64,000 nucleotides of DNA, from contig JBBFLV010000010.1 of NCBI GenBank assembly GCA_037478835.1, positions 45,275-109,274 of the forward strand. The letters are read 5' to 3'. The DNA comes from 630D-37 sp037478835. Lineage in GTDB: Bacteria; Chloroflexota; Anaerolineae; Anaerolineales; Villigracilaceae. Positions 36,929 to 44,764 of the stretch are shown here, piece after piece. The notes below the pieces were generated by a model. That model was not told the DNA's origin. It made no database searches and saw only the letters and a list, made by a program, of their open reading frames with translations. Position 1 is the stretch's first letter. Every line of letters starts with the position of its first letter. Both the position numbers and the translations under genes were made by a program.

Positions 36929-38567
36929 CCTGGGCCTGCTCCTGCTTTGTCTCGCGCTGGCCGCCTGCACTCCCCATCCTTCTCAAACCTCCTCCACTCC
37001 CACACATATCCTATCGCCTCTTCCCACGGCGACTCTTCCGCCCTCTGCCACACCTACTTCCTCCCCCTCCCCCACCCCCCAACCGCATGAGACCCCGCGT
37101 CCCTACGGCCCGGAGCTGGAAGACTTCCCCCCCGGCGTCAACCCCCTAACCGCTCTCCGCGTCTCCGAACCGGCCATGCTGGAGCAACCCGCCGCCCTCA
37201 TCTCGATCAGCAACATGCCGGTCACCACGCGCCCGCAGGCCGGCCTACAATTCGCCTCTTGGGTCTTCGAGCTCTTCATCGGCGAAGGCACCACCCGCTT
37301 CCTGGCCGTCTTCTACGGCGAATATCCCCGTTACATTCCCAACCTACCGGGCGGTTGTCCCGTCCGTCCGGCCGGCGGCACGCCCGCAGAACCCTGGCTG
37401 GGCGGCCGCGCCTGGCTGGATGAAAACGCAAACGGACGCCTCGAACCCTGGGAAGCCGGCGTCGGCGGCCTGTGCCTTCACCTATACGATGCCGCCGATC
37501 GGCTCCTCCAAAGCACCGCCACCGACTCCAACGGCTACTACTTCTTCAACCTCCCCGCCGCCGGTGAATATCGCCTCAAAATTTCCCCCTCCCCCTATTA
37601 TGAATTGACCGCCGCGCACCGGGGAACGGAAGAGGGCGATAGCGACTTGGACCCCCAAACCGGCGCAAGTGCCCTCCTGAGCGTGAGCGGCGGCGCATTC
37701 AGGCTGGACCTTGGGCTGATCCTGCTTCCCGAAGCACCGCCCACCCCGACGCCTTCGATCCCGCCCACCCCCACCCCGTGGTACATCCCCCAGGAAGCCT
37801 ATGTCGGCCCGATTCGCTCCGGCCGCCTGACGTATAATCACATCTACGAGATGTTCCCCTTCAGCTGCCTGGTCTATTCTGGCGCCGGGCGCGGCATCCG
37901 CGAGGTGCTTCACGGCTGCGAGATCGCCTACGGCGTCGACCTCACCACGCCCAACAGCGCCCTGCTCACCGTCTCTCGCATGCGCCAGCTCACCGCCGCC
38001 CGCAAACCGCCATCCGGCAAGCTAAATTATTCCGGCAATCTTTTCGATCCATCCCCGCCATCGGGTGGTCAACCGGCACATTCCCTCCACGTCTTTTATC
38101 ATGCCTATACGCAATCCGCCTGGGTCTACGATCCACTGAGCGGCGCCTACCTGCGCTACACCGATCAAGCCGATGGTACCGGCACCCTCCTCCCTGCCCT
38201 GGAGCGCCTGACCGGCCGTCAGCAATTCTTTGAAAACATCATCGTCCTCCTGGCCGATTATCAATGGGTGCGCCATCTGCAATTCGACGTGCAGCTGGGC
38301 ATCGGTCAAGTTGGCCGCGCCTGGCTGTTACGCGATGGATTCATCTATCCCATCCGTTGGAGCACCGTCAATCGCGAATGGGAACGCAAAACCGGCCTAC
38401 CGCGCCCGATCCACTTCACCGACGCGCAGGGCAACCTGATCCCTCTCAAACCGGGCCGCACCTGGCTCCACCTGATGACCCTCAACTCGGCCATGCGCGA
38501 CTTGGGAAACGGTGCTTGGCAAGCCTTTTTCGCCCAACCCCCTGACCCCGACCCTGGAGAAGAATGA
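36903..38567 (+). CDS. DUF3048 lipoprotein interrupted by an SdrD_B-like domain
   Basis: A protein of 554 residues. A lipoprotein signal (LLLLCLALAAC) is followed by a Pro/Ser/Thr-rich linker to ~70. DUF3048 begins at about residue 80 with NPLTALRVS, continues with NMPVTTRPQAGLQFASWVFE and TRFLAVFYGEYP. Residues ~165-277 then hold an SdrD_B/Cna_B-like beta domain (GRAWLDENANGRLEPWEAGV, TATDSNGYYFFNLP). DUF3048 resumes at ~300 (RSGRLTYNHIYEMFPFSC) and ends with HFTDAQGNLIPLKPGRTWLH. DUF3048 (YerB) proteins are cell-surface lipoproteins of unknown reaction. The insert probably faces the wall. It overlaps the HIT gene before (26 nt) and rsmG after (4 nt). Confidence 0.82.
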   Translation: MGWIQHNRNLGLLLLCLALAACTPHPSQTSSTPTHILSPLPTATLPPSATPTSSPSPTPQPHETPRPYGPELEDFPPGVNPLTALRVSEPAMLEQPAALISISNMPVTTRPQAGLQFASWVFELFIGEGTTRFLAVFYGEYPRYIPNLPGGCPVRPAGGTPAEPWLGGRAWLDENANGRLEPWEAGVGGLCLHLYDAADRLLQSTATDSNGYYFFNLPAAGEYRLKISPSPYYELTAAHRGTEEGDSDLDPQTGASALLSVSGGAFRLDLGLILLPEAPPTPTPSIPPTPTPWYIPQEAYVGPIRSGRLTYNHIYEMFPFSCLVYSGAGRGIREVLHGCEIAYGVDLTTPNSALLTVSRMRQLTAARKPPSGKLNYSGNLFDPSPPSGGQPAHSLHVFYHAYTQSAWVYDPLSGAYLRYTDQADGTGTLLPALERLTGRQQFFENIIVLLADYQWVRHLQFDVQLGIGQVGRAWLLRDGFIYPIRWSTVNREWERKTGLPRPIHFTDAQGNLIPLKPGRTWLHLMTLNSAMRDLGNGAWQAFFAQPPDPDPGEE

Positions 38568-39277
38568 TGGAACGTCTGATCGAAGAAACCCAGCGCCTGT
38601 TCGGCATCCGTCTCAGCAGCGCGCAGGTCAAGGCGCTGAGCCTTTACGAGCAGGAACTGCTGGAATGGAATCAAAAATTCAACCTAACGGCCATCCGTGA
38701 AGTAGAGGCCGTGCGCGTGCGCCATTTTCTCGATTCCTTCTCCTGCGTCCTGGCCTGGAAAAACGCTCCCCCGACCCGTCTGGTGGATGTCGGCACCGGC
38801 GCCGGTTTCCCCGGCATCCCGCTCAAGATCCTCTACCCCCACCTGCAACTGACCCTGATCGAATCGGTGGGCAAAAAGGCCATGTTCTGCCAGCACATCG
38901 TCCGCCTCTTGAAGCTGGAAAAGGTGGAGGTCATCCAAGCGCGGGCGGAGGAAGTGGCACACCGGCCGGAGCATCGGGAACAATACGACTGGGCCGTCGC
39001 GCGTGCCGTGGCCGAGCTGCGCGTCCTGGCCGAATACCTACTCCCGTTTCTCAAGCTCGGTGGCACCATGTTGGCGCCGAAGGGCGAAAGCGGCCCTGCC
39101 GAAGCTCAGAAAGCCGAACACGCCTTTCGCATCCTCGGCGGCAAACTGCGCCAGATCATCCCCGTCACCTTGCCGGGCATCACCGACGAACGCTTCCTCG
39201 TCCTGGTCGATAAAATCGCCGCCACCCCCTCCCAATACCCACGCAAACCCGGCACCCCGGCGAAGAAGCCGTTGTAG
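38564..39277 (+). CDS. rsmG: 16S rRNA (guanine527-N7)-methyltransferase RsmG
   Basis: A protein of 237 residues. RsmG methylates G527 of 16S rRNA using SAM. Visible signatures: LLEWNQKFNLTAIRE near residue 35, the SAM loop LVDVGTGAGFPGIPLKI near 68, the acidic LIESVGKKAMFC and VARAVAELRVLAEYLLP near 142. The length is normal. It overlaps the lipoprotein gene by 4 nt. ATG 38567 would also fit as start, one codon later. In many bacteria rsmG sits near parA/parB or mnmG; here it does not. Confidence 0.95.
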   Translation: MMERLIEETQRLFGIRLSSAQVKALSLYEQELLEWNQKFNLTAIREVEAVRVRHFLDSFSCVLAWKNAPPTRLVDVGTGAGFPGIPLKILYPHLQLTLIESVGKKAMFCQHIVRLLKLEKVEVIQARAEEVAHRPEHREQYDWAVARAVAELRVLAEYLLPFLKLGGTMLAPKGESGPAEAQKAEHAFRILGGKLRQIIPVTLPGITDERFLVLVDKIAATPSQYPRKPGTPAKKPL

Positions 39278-39297
39278 AGGTAAAGATTTCCTAACGT

Positions 39298-39990
39298 CTA
39301 AGGCGTTGCAGTTACAGTGATGGTAGCCGTCGGAACAGGGGTAATGCTTTGAGTGGCAGGATGAACTACGATCCCCACAGCTACCCAGTTCAACTGGGAA
39401 GGATTGCGCGGCGCAATAATCGTCACCAGCGCGCCGGGGGCAAGCTGAGCGGCGCGGTGAGCGGGGAGAATTTTGACCTGGGAAGCGAGCTGAAAGGTGT
39501 AGGTGTTGCCGTCACGCGCCTGAATGGTGATGCTTACGCCAGGCTGATAATCGGTCACCCAGCCAACGCGATGCGTCCGTGAGGGCTTCCCCGGAATAGC
39601 CATCACCTTTTGTGCCACCAGCGTGCCGTTTTCATCGCTACGAGCCTGGAGGACCACCTGCATCCCAACCTGCAAAGTGGCGCTTCCATCGCGGTTGCCG
39701 GGGAGATGGATGCGCGTTCCGGCATCCAGCGAGACGGTCACCGAAGAGCCATCTCTCAGCGTAATCGTTAGGCTGGAATCACTCACACTGGCGATCACGC
39801 CGCGAAAAACCTGCGGTTTCCCCTTGAGCTTCGGCATTTTGGTATGCTTCGGCCCCGGTGTGACCGCAGGCCCCGGCGGTGTTCCAGGGGTTTTCTTTGG
39901 TCCGCCAGCTGCCGAAGGGCCGGCAAAAACCTGGGTAGTAAAGAGGAAAAACGCACCAAGCAGCGTCAGAACAAGCAGAAACTTTTTCAT
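39298..39990 (-). CDS. Secreted DUF5666-type protein
   Basis: A protein of 230 residues from ATG 39990, with GGAGG 5 nt upstream. A signal peptide (KKFLLVLTLLGAFFLFTTQVFA) is followed by a Pro/Gly-rich spacer and two repeats of a small beta-barrel (about residues 63-125 and 135-205): FRGVIASVSDSSLTITLRDG and VGWVTDYQPGVSITIQARDG, each close to a QVVLQA or LVTIIA strand. This is the DUF5666/OB-like pattern, seen in exported proteins with a metal or polymer-binding role proposed but not proven. It follows an exported lipoprotein gene by 13 nt on the same strand. Confidence 0.75.
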   Translation of the reverse strand: MKKFLLVLTLLGAFFLFTTQVFAGPSAAGGPKKTPGTPPGPAVTPGPKHTKMPKLKGKPQVFRGVIASVSDSSLTITLRDGSSVTVSLDAGTRIHLPGNRDGSATLQVGMQVVLQARSDENGTLVAQKVMAIPGKPSRTHRVGWVTDYQPGVSITIQARDGNTYTFQLASQVKILPAHRAAQLAPGALVTIIAPRNPSQLNWVAVGIVVHPATQSITPVPTATITVTATP

Positions 39991-40003
39991 GTTTACCTCC
40001 AAA

Positions 40004-40459
40004 TTACGGTTGATAGGTGATCACCAAGATCACGCTCTCCTCATTCCCCGAAAGATCGCTGGCCACGATCTCAAACACATTCGGGCCTTCTTCGAGCGTG
40101 AGAGGGATCTCAAACTGCCCTTGCGGGCCAACGAGGTAAATGTCATCGTTGATGCTGATCACCGTTTCCGGTGGAGCAAAGCCGCGCAAGAGAACAGAAG
40201 GCGTATTGACCACATCCCCATCCTGAGGCGCCACGATCTGCAAAATATGTCCACTCGGAATCTGCGATGAAGGCGCAAAAGGCGTGGAAACAGGCCCCTC
40301 AGAAGACGCCTCGCCCGGAGATGCCGTTGCCGAAGCCGCAGGGGACAAGACCATAGAGGGGGAAGTCAATGCGCCCGGCGATGCGTCGGTTGATTGCACT
40401 CCTTGACAGGCGGTCAGCAGTAGAAAAAGGCACAAAACGATGCAATGTAGGGTCTTCAC
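40004..40459 (-). CDS. Small lipoprotein with Ig-like domain
   Basis: A protein of 151 residues starting at GTG. The signal LHCIVLCLFLLLTAC ends with the lipobox Cys near residue 18. A Ser/Thr/Pro/Ala-rich linker runs to ~70. The C-terminal ~80 residues form one beta-sandwich: ILQIVAPQDGDVVNTPSVLL, then TVISINDDIYLVGPQGQFEI and GPNVFEIVASDLSGNEESVI, matching the glucodextranase-B/bacterial Ig-like pattern that binds sugars or proteins. A -10-like CATAAT box lies 7 nt upstream of the GTG start. It is co-transcribed with the secreted DUF5666 gene. Confidence 0.75.
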   Translation of the reverse strand: MKTLHCIVLCLFLLLTACQGVQSTDASPGALTSPSMVLSPAASATASPGEASSEGPVSTPFAPSSQIPSGHILQIVAPQDGDVVNTPSVLLRGFAPPETVISINDDIYLVGPQGQFEIPLTLEEGPNVFEIVASDLSGNEESVILVITYQP

Positions 40460-40466
40460 GCTTTTA

Positions 40467-40472
40467 ATTATG
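40467..40472 (-). promoter_or_regulatory. -10 box of a leaderless promoter (Ig-like lipoprotein)
   Basis: CATAAT on the minus strand, 7 nt before GTG 40459. Same spacing as at 18083, 41840 and 60026. Confidence 0.45.
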
Positions 40473-40510
40473 CAATGGAATGGGGAAAAATAAATTACAG
40501 CATGATCGCA

Positions 40511-41128
40511 CTACAACCCCACCGAAGTCAGAATCTGTTCCACGATCGCCGTCGGCGAAGGGGGAAGCTCCGGCAAACGCGGTGGGGAAACACAGAAGGC
40601 TTCCACGCGAATACCATGCGGGGCCAATTCCCGGCGCGCCTGAGCGGCCAGCCCCCACAACCCCATCTGAGCGATGAAAAAGGCCGGGTGAGAGGTGGCT
40701 TGGGCCTCATCCAGGGAAAGGAGCAAGAGGATCAGACCACTCCCCTGTTGACGCATGATGCGGCCCACGGATTGGATCAGCAAAAATGCGGCACTCAGGT
40801 TGAGGTCCAGGCTACGATGCCAGTCCCATTCGTCCATTTCCAGCAGGGAGGCCGTCGGCGCGACCGCCGCATGGTGGACCAACACGTCAATTCTTCCCCA
40901 ATCGTCCTCTACCTGTTTGACCAGCGCCTGGGCGACGATCTTGCGCGTTGGATCTTCTGTATAAGCCCGGATGGTATGTCCCTGGGCCTCCAAAGCTTGG
41001 GTCCAATCCAGGGTGATCGGAGAAAGGTCGTTGGCGGCCACGGCGGCGCCGCGACGGGCAAAGGTTTCGGCCAGGGTACGGCCTAGGCCGCGCCCGGCTC
41101 CGTTGACCAGGAACACTGTACGGTTCAT
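40511..41128 (-). CDS. SDR-like protein lacking the catalytic Tyr and Lys
   Basis: A protein of 205 residues with a short-chain dehydrogenase fold. The nucleotide-binding NGAGRGLG motif (residues 9-16) and a conserved Asn at ~110 are present, and the NAG-type motif reads HHAAV. The Ser could be S138. The catalytic YxxxK motif is replaced by F150 and Q154 in the segment PAFFIAQMGLWG. It is also shorter than the usual ~250 residues. It may bind NAD(P) without oxidoreductase activity. ATG 41128 lies 1 nt after the stop of the M23 gene, so the two are co-transcribed. Confidence 0.8.
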   Translation of the reverse strand: MNRTVFLVNGAGRGLGRTLAETFARRGAAVAANDLSPITLDWTQALEAQGHTIRAYTEDPTRKIVAQALVKQVEDDWGRIDVLVHHAAVAPTASLLEMDEWDWHRSLDLNLSAAFLLIQSVGRIMRQQGSGLILLLLSLDEAQATSHPAFFIAQMGLWGLAAQARRELAPHGIRVEAFCVSPPRLPELPPSPTAIVEQILTSVGL

Positions 41129-41129
41129 G

Positions 41130-41840
41130 TCATGGCTCCATCGAAGGGTTGCAGATCACGATCCGATCGCGATTCTTCTGCCCGTTCAAAGGCAGGCCAA
41201 AATAGGGCGAAGGATCGAGGGTGTTACGAATGTCCAGCTCGTTACGGAAATTCCCATTCCCATCATCGAGCACAATGGAAAAATGCAGATGCACACCCAC
41301 CGGGTTAAGCGGATCGCCGGAGTAATCTCCCTGATAGCCGAGCAACGTGCCGGCCTGCACAAAGCGTTCGCGAGTGCCGGGCGGGAAATCTGGGTGAATA
41401 AACGAGTTCCCCTCACGATCGGCCAGATGGGTGTAATAGAGCCAAATCTGTCTCCCCGGCAGAAGCGGATCCTGCGGCACGCGCAGGATGAGGGAAGATT
41501 TCCAGGAAGGCAAACGCGTCAGGTAACCATCATAGGCGGCATAGACCGGCGTCTTGCCGGGTAGCTCACCCCCGAAGATATCGATCCCCTGATGCCGATG
41601 CCCAGGGCGGAACGAATCATCCCAGAGATAGCCAATGAAACCGTCGGTGGGAAAGAGGAACGGGGCATCGGGATTGCAGCGGGAAAGGGCGCGGCTGCGC
41701 CATTCCGGGTGCACCTGGGGACGAAGCAACCATTCCAGGACCCAGCGCGTGCGCGGCGAGAACAGACGCCACGGGCGAAGGTACAGGATCAGACCTAAGA
41801 TCAAACCGAGCAAAAGCAGAAGAAAGCGGCGAAAACGCAT
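41130..41840 (-). CDS. M23 peptidase, membrane-anchored
   Basis: A protein of 236 residues from ATG 41840. One N-terminal helix (RFLLLLLGLILGLILYL) is followed by a basic linker and an M23 domain at ~65-210 with metal motifs HRHQGIDIFG and HLHFSIVL. It differs from the other three M23 proteins in having no LysM and in a Leu/Trp-rich linker. The upstream ATGs at 41861 and 41849 are rejected: the first precedes and the second overlaps a TATAAT box that sits 7 nt before ATG 41840. It shares a divergent promoter region with the secreted protein gene at 41968 and is followed by the SDR-like gene. Confidence 0.86.
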   Translation of the reverse strand: MRFRRFLLLLLGLILGLILYLRPWRLFSPRTRWVLEWLLRPQVHPEWRSRALSRCNPDAPFLFPTDGFIGYLWDDSFRPGHRHQGIDIFGGELPGKTPVYAAYDGYLTRLPSWKSSLILRVPQDPLLPGRQIWLYYTHLADREGNSFIHPDFPPGTRERFVQAGTLLGYQGDYSGDPLNPVGVHLHFSIVLDDGNGNFRNELDIRNTLDPSPYFGLPLNGQKNRDRIVICNPSMEP

Positions 41841-41847
41841 GAGCGCC

Positions 41848-41853
41848 ATTATA
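41848..41853 (-). promoter_or_regulatory. -10 box of a leaderless promoter (M23 gene)
   Basis: TATAAT on the minus strand, 7 nt before ATG 41840, so the start site should coincide with the start codon. No clear -35 box was found. Confidence 0.6.
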
Positions 41854-41876
41854 CCAGCCATGACCTTAGGAGAAGA

Positions 41877-41918
41877 TTTACGCTGACTTTACACGACCTT
41901 CACACAAACCGACTATCC
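41877..41918 (+). promoter_or_regulatory. Three 11-bp direct repeats with downstream -10 box (OmpR/PhoB-type operator)
   Basis: TTTACGCTGAC, TTTACACGACC and TTCACACAAAC lie at 41877, 41888 and 41899, each 11 bp after the last. A TATCCT box follows at 41913-41918. An 11-bp spaced direct repeat placed over the -35 region is the pattern bound by dimers of OmpR/PhoB-family regulators. It lies between the divergent M23 and Gly/Tyr-rich protein genes and may control either or both. Confidence 0.6.
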
Positions 41919-41967
41919 TGTAGGTGTAAGTTCAAACACCTTCTATCTCTCAGAAAGGAGCGATACC

Positions 41968-42453
41968 ATGAAAAAGACCCTTTTGCTACTGGCTGTTTTG
42001 GCGCTGACCTTTGCCCTCTTCGGAGTGGGCATAGCTTATGCGCAGGGAAGCCCCCCTCCAAGGCCCTACGGACCGCTGCACGACTTCATCGAGCGCGCCC
42101 TGGCCGCTCGGCTCAACCTGAGCGAGGCCCAGATCGAACAGGAATTCGCAGCCGGGAAGACGATGGCGCAAATTGCCCTGGATCACGGCATTGCCGCCAC
42201 CGACCTGCCGACTTTCCTGACTGAAGTCCATCAACAGGCATTGAGCGAAGCCGTCAAGGCCGGCGTGATCACCCAGGCGCAAGCCGATTGGATGCTACAA
42301 CACATGGCACGGATGGGTTACGGCTATGGGTATGGCTACGGCTACGGTCCCGGAAACTGCCCAATGGGGTATGGAGCCGGAGCGGCGGGCTTCCAGAACG
42401 GCGGCTACGGATATGGCCGCGGCCCGATGATGGGCGGATGGGGCCGGCGCTGA
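41968..42453 (+). CDS. Secreted Gly/Tyr-rich protein
   Basis: A protein of 161 residues. A signal peptide (KKTLLLLAVLALTFALFGVGIAYA) precedes a helical domain of ~85 residues with LNLSEAQIEQEFAAGKTMAQ and AGVITQAQADWMLQHM, like the DUF2680-type helical repeat. The last ~45 residues are a low-complexity tail of GY, GYG and GRG with a terminal WGRR. Ribosome-binding site AAAGGAG. It is preceded by the 11-bp direct repeats and followed by a terminator, so it is a single-gene unit. Function unknown; tail resembles metal- or surface-binding tails. Confidence 0.75.
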   Translation: MKKTLLLLAVLALTFALFGVGIAYAQGSPPPRPYGPLHDFIERALAARLNLSEAQIEQEFAAGKTMAQIALDHGIAATDLPTFLTEVHQQALSEAVKAGVITQAQADWMLQHMARMGYGYGYGYGYGPGNCPMGYGAGAAGFQNGGYGYGRGPMMGGWGRR

Positions 42454-42472
42454 GCCAAACCGATTTGCTACG

Positions 42473-42501
42473 GAAGGTCGCCTCACGGCGGCCTTCTTTT
42501 T
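42473..42501 (+). terminator. Rho-independent terminator
   Basis: GAAGGTCGCC paired with GGCGGCCTTC (10-bp stem with one G-T pair), loop TCAC, then TTTTT. It ends the gene at 41968 and precedes a palindrome repeat. Confidence 0.85.
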
Positions 42502-42503
42502 GT

Positions 42504-42587
42504 GCACAAACGCTAGCGTTTGTGCAAAGAACGCGGCGACGGAATATGGCCGCGCCCCAATTAAGGCAAACGCCAGCGTTTAATCTA
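42504..42587. repeat. GTAG-type palindrome family, two members
   Basis: A perfect 22-bp palindrome at 42504-42525 with core AAACGCTAGCGTTT, and a partial one at 42561-42587 with AAACGCCAGCGTTT followed by AATCTACA. They are the same family as those at 20966, 24221 and 36258. Confidence 0.8.
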
Positions 42588-42621
42588 CATTGCTGTTAAC
42601 ATTTTTCTTATCTCCATCCTA

Positions 42622-42650
42622 TTGACGTCCAACATGGGGGATGTTATGAT
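42622..42650 (+). promoter_or_regulatory. Promoter of the hrcA operon
   Basis: TTGACG (42622-42627), a 17-nt spacer and TATGAT (42645-42650). The predicted start near 42657 places the CIRCE operator just downstream of the start site, ideal for repression. Confidence 0.85.
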
Positions 42651-42664
42651 GTTAAACCGAGTGT

Positions 42665-42691
42665 TTAGCACTCACAAGCTTAGAGTGCTAA
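42665..42691 (+). promoter_or_regulatory. CIRCE operator
   Basis: TTAGCACTC, 9 nt, GAGTGCTAA: an exact match to the CIRCE inverted repeat bound by HrcA. It is the only CIRCE seen in the window; none precedes grpE, dnaK or dnaJ. Confidence 0.97.
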
Positions 42692-42704
42692 AAGGTGAAG
42701 TGAG

Positions 42705-43769
42705 ATGATGCCTCCCTTGAGTGAACGCCAAAAGCGCATTCTTTTGCTGGTGGTGCGCGAATATATCGAGAGTGGTCAGCCGGTGGCTTCGCAGGCACTG
42801 GTGCGGCGCTACCATCTGGAATTCAGCCCGGCGACGGTGCGTAACGAGATGGCCGCGCTGAGCGAGATGGGCTACCTGCGCCAGCCGCATACTTCGGCCG
42901 GCCGGGTGCCGACCGAGGAGGGATACCGCTTTTTCGTTACCCACCTGATGAACCAGGTGGAGCTCCCCGAAGAGCTGCAGCACACCATCACGCACCAGTT
43001 TTATCAGAGCAAAGCCGATGTGGATGAGTGGATGCAGCTGGCCGCCACCATCCTGGCGCACCAGACGCGCGCCGTTTCGCTGGTGACCGCGCCACACCCG
43101 GAACAGGTGCGCTTCAAGCACGTGGAGCTGATCTCCACGCAGGGGCGCCAGGTGCTGATGGTGCTGGTGATCGAAGGTGGAGAAGTTTCCCAGCAGGTGC
43201 TGGCGCTCAGCGAGCCGGTGACACAGGAACGCTTGAGCCAAGTGGCCCAGCGGCTGAATCAGGCCTTGCGCGGGTTGACGCTGGAGGCGATCCTGGCCCA
43301 GCCGCGGCGCAGCGATGCCCTGGAGCAGGATATTTTCACGCTGATCGTGCAGGACCTGCGCCGCATTGCCGAACAGCCGGCGGGAGAGGTCTACTTCGAC
43401 GGGCTGACCAACGTGCTCGAGGCACCGGAGTTTATCGAATCCGAAGAGCTGCGTCACGCCTTGCGCTTGCTGGAGGAGCGCACATTGCTCAAAAACCTGC
43501 TGGCGCGCACCGTGGAACAGAGCCACATCGGCGGCCTGCAAGTGATCATCGGAAGCGATGCCGGTTGGGAAGAATTGCGCCAGTGTTCGATGGTGCTGGC
43601 ACGCTATGGAGTGCCGGGCATGCTCACCGGTGCGCTGGGCGTGCTGGGGCCGATGCGCATGTCCTACGCGCGCACGATCCCGACCGTGCGCTTCATGGCG
43701 GATTTGCTGAGCAATCTGTTCAATGAGCAATTCACCGCTCCAACCCCACCTTCCCAGGATGCGAGATAG
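42705..43769 (+). CDS. hrcA: Heat-inducible transcription repressor HrcA
   Basis: A protein of 354 residues. HrcA binds CIRCE and represses chaperone genes until heat shock occupies GroEL. The N-terminal winged helix carries SERQKRILLLVVREYIESGQ and the recognition part VRNEMAALSEMGYLRQPHTS, followed by GRVPTEEGYRFFV. The C-terminal GAF-like domain has IGSDAGWEELRQCSMV and GPMRMSYARTIPTVRFMADL. ATG 42705 or 42708 has an AGGTGA ribosome-binding site. The gene lies 5 nt before a DNA methyltransferase gene, so this repressor is transcribed with the R-M system and, further on, grpE-dnaK-dnaJ. Confidence 0.96.
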   Translation: MMPPLSERQKRILLLVVREYIESGQPVASQALVRRYHLEFSPATVRNEMAALSEMGYLRQPHTSAGRVPTEEGYRFFVTHLMNQVELPEELQHTITHQFYQSKADVDEWMQLAATILAHQTRAVSLVTAPHPEQVRFKHVELISTQGRQVLMVLVIEGGEVSQQVLALSEPVTQERLSQVAQRLNQALRGLTLEAILAQPRRSDALEQDIFTLIVQDLRRIAEQPAGEVYFDGLTNVLEAPEFIESEELRHALRLLEERTLLKNLLARTVEQSHIGGLQVIIGSDAGWEELRQCSMVLARYGVPGMLTGALGVLGPMRMSYARTIPTVRFMADLLSNLFNEQFTAPTPPSQDAR

Positions 43770-43774
43770 GATTT

Positions 43775-44764
43775 ATGAACGAACTGCCGCTGTTCCATCC
43801 CGCCAAATCCATCGAAACAAGTTTTCGACCGGATGCCGAGATCGTCATCTTCCCAGGCGATGTAAGCGAGTTCATCGCTCAGATACCCGATCAATCCATC
43901 TCTCTGGTGGTCACATCTCCGCCTTATAACTTGGGAAAAGAATACGAGAATCGGGTCGCGATTGAACAGTATTTGAGAACACAGGCTAATCTGATCGCGC
44001 AGCTCTATCGCGTCCTGCGGGAAGATGGAAGTATTTGCTGGCAAGTGGGCAATTTCGTTGAGAACGGAGAAGTGTATCCGCTTGATATTCTTTACTATCC
44101 GATCTTCAAAGATTTAGGCATGAAATTGCGCAACCGAATTATCTGGAAATTCGGGCATGGGTTGCATGCTTCCAAGCGCTTCTCCGGTCGCTATGAGACC
44201 ATCTTGTGGTTTACAAAATCCGATCGCTATGTATTTAACCTGGACGCCGTTCGCGTCCCGGCCAAGTATCCCGGCAAGCGTCACTACAAGGGACCGAATA
44301 AAGGGAAACCATCGGGTAATCCGCTGGGAAAAAATCCCTCGGATGTTTGGGAAATTCTGGTCGAGGATTGGGAAGAAATGGTCTGGGATATTCCTAATGT
44401 AAAATCCAATCATCCTGAAAAGACCATTCACCCTTGCCAATTTCCGATCGAGCTGGTCGAGCGTTGTGTACTTGCGCTCACGAATGAAGGAGATTGGGTT
44501 CTCGACCCTTACATGGGCGTCGGTTCTGCCCTGATCGCCGCACTGATGCACGGCAGGCGCGCCATGGGATGCGAGAAGGAACCCACCTATGTAGAAATAG
44601 CCCATCGCCGCATTCGGGATTATTTCAACGGCACGCTTCGTTATCGTCCTCTGGGAAAACCGGTGTATCAACCGAGCGGTAGAGAAAAAGTTTCCCAGAT
44701 TCCTGAGGAATGGAAAGAACCATCTCAGGCAAGGCTCCTGGAACAAGAGGAAAAATACGAATGA
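43775..44764 (+). CDS. Type II DNA methyltransferase (beta class, N4-cytosine-like)
   Basis: A protein of 329 residues. The catalytic motif TSPPYN is at 47-52 and the SAM-binding motif DPYMGVGSA at 244-252; motif IV before motif I is the beta class. SPPY is typical of N4-cytosine or N6-adenine amino-methyltransferases, and M.BglII-type enzymes have TSPPYN. A variable target-recognition region lies between. It should modify the recognition site of the endonuclease encoded next (4-nt overlap, ATGA). It lies 5 nt after hrcA. The pair looks less GC-rich than hrcA and dnaK, a sign of horizontal transfer. Confidence 0.92.
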   Translation: MNELPLFHPAKSIETSFRPDAEIVIFPGDVSEFIAQIPDQSISLVVTSPPYNLGKEYENRVAIEQYLRTQANLIAQLYRVLREDGSICWQVGNFVENGEVYPLDILYYPIFKDLGMKLRNRIIWKFGHGLHASKRFSGRYETILWFTKSDRYVFNLDAVRVPAKYPGKRHYKGPNKGKPSGNPLGKNPSDVWEILVEDWEEMVWDIPNVKSNHPEKTIHPCQFPIELVERCVLALTNEGDWVLDPYMGVGSALIAALMHGRRAMGCEKEPTYVEIAHRRIRDYFNGTLRYRPLGKPVYQPSGREKVSQIPEEWKEPSQARLLEQEEKYE

